A model generated the notes under the pieces. That model was not told the origin of the DNA, did no database searches, and saw only the letters and a program-made list of their open reading frames with translations. Positions 38,369-38,474 of a stretch of 38,474 nucleotides of DNA are shown here, piece by piece (within the stretch, counting starts at the first letter, position 1; each line of letters starts with the position of its first letter). The stretch comes from Planctomycetia bacterium (lineage in GTDB: Bacteria; Planctomycetota; Planctomycetia; Pirellulales; JACPPG01): the NCBI GenBank assembly GCA_016191115.1, contig JACPPG010000022.1, positions 1-38,474 on the forward strand, in the 5' to 3' direction. Made by a program: the position numbers and the translations under genes.

Positions 38369-38474
38369 TCAGGCGGCGGTTTCTTGGGGTTTGATTCCGT
38401 CGATGAATTGAGCTCCGGCGATCACGTCTGCTAGTAGCTGTGAACCGTTCAACAGCCGCCATCTTTTGGAGGCG
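38369..38474 (-). CDS. 3' end of a probable IS256/mutator-type transposase (partial at window edge)
   Basis: Read on the minus strand, the frame gives ASKRWRLLNGSQLLADVIAG, then AQFIDGIKPQETAA, then TGA (38371-38369). The pattern of a Trp-Arg-x-Leu-Asn-Gly helix, a short beta strand and a conserved FxDG ending resembles the last residues of IS256-family transposases. About 70 bp separate it from the last tRNA. That stretch presumably holds the element's terminal repeat, but its end cannot be fixed from one side. Confidence 0.5.
   Translation of the reverse strand, partial: ASKRWRLLNGSQLLADVIAGAQFIDGIKPQETAA

Noticed and set aside
1..38474. CRISPR array, rRNA genes, riboswitches
   Set aside because: No regularly spaced direct repeats, no rRNA-like conserved stretches, and no recognisable riboswitch core were seen.

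Overview
The window looks like chromosomal DNA of a planctomycete (phylum Planctomycetota, plausibly a Pirellulales-type genome). The reasons are high GC with GC-rich third positions, long secreted proteins of lineage-restricted families, a TIGR04137-type small basic protein (32122-32454), a Minf_1886-type protein paired with a RicT/PSP1 protein (17797-19076), twin DUF3299-like proteins, and intergenic spaces full of short repetitive text-like repeats. No database search was possible, so this placement rests on recognising families by eye.

Layout. The left edge holds the tail of a probable IS66-type transposase (2-130). An AddB/AddA-like helicase-nuclease pair follows on the minus strand (209-7215), then a rhodanese (7623-7967), class II fumarase fumC and a DCC-family protein (8321-10198). 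Next come a membrane-anchored coiled-coil protein (10553-12205), a secreted YwqK/MORN-repeat protein (12409-13512), a small membrane protein, a SEC-C-like protein and ribD (13561-17384). The minus-strand block 17552-19076 carries RicT, a Minf_1886-type protein and a small gene whose 3' end has been replaced by a miniature transposable element.

The block 19299-25603 (minus strand) is the most system-like part. An ABC ATPase and a MacB/FtsX-type permease with a histidine-rich insertion overlap by 4 bp. They are followed by a secreted CPFC-motif protein, a DUF3299-like membrane protein, a DUF3299-like lipoprotein and a second CPFC paralogue. I infer an envelope machine linked to metal, possibly zinc.

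From 25945 come a secreted protein, smpB, a lipoate cluster (LipB-like, LipA, single lipoyl domain), a carbohydrate-binding-like protein, a LarA-family protein, the small basic protein, two tiny conserved-looking proteins, an enolase-superfamily dehydratase and a Tat-exported amidohydrolase. In the lipoate cluster LipA is canonical, but the LipB-like protein lacks the Cys/Lys catalytic dyad and the lipoyl domain lacks its acceptor lysine.

The right end (36857-38296) is a dense array of 15 tRNA genes on the plus strand plus one 111-nt tRNA-like locus, none encoding CCA. It includes Ile(UAU) and a Gly-like tRNA body with a Ser (GCU) anticodon. The array follows a strong terminator and is followed by the tail of a probable IS256-type transposase.

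Five copies of a palindromic element of about 157 bp are scattered through the window. Its arms carry GGGACAGGCACC / GGAGCCAGTCCC and its ends read CAGGG. One copy (32654-32810) is flanked by a perfect 10-bp direct repeat, showing that it transposes.
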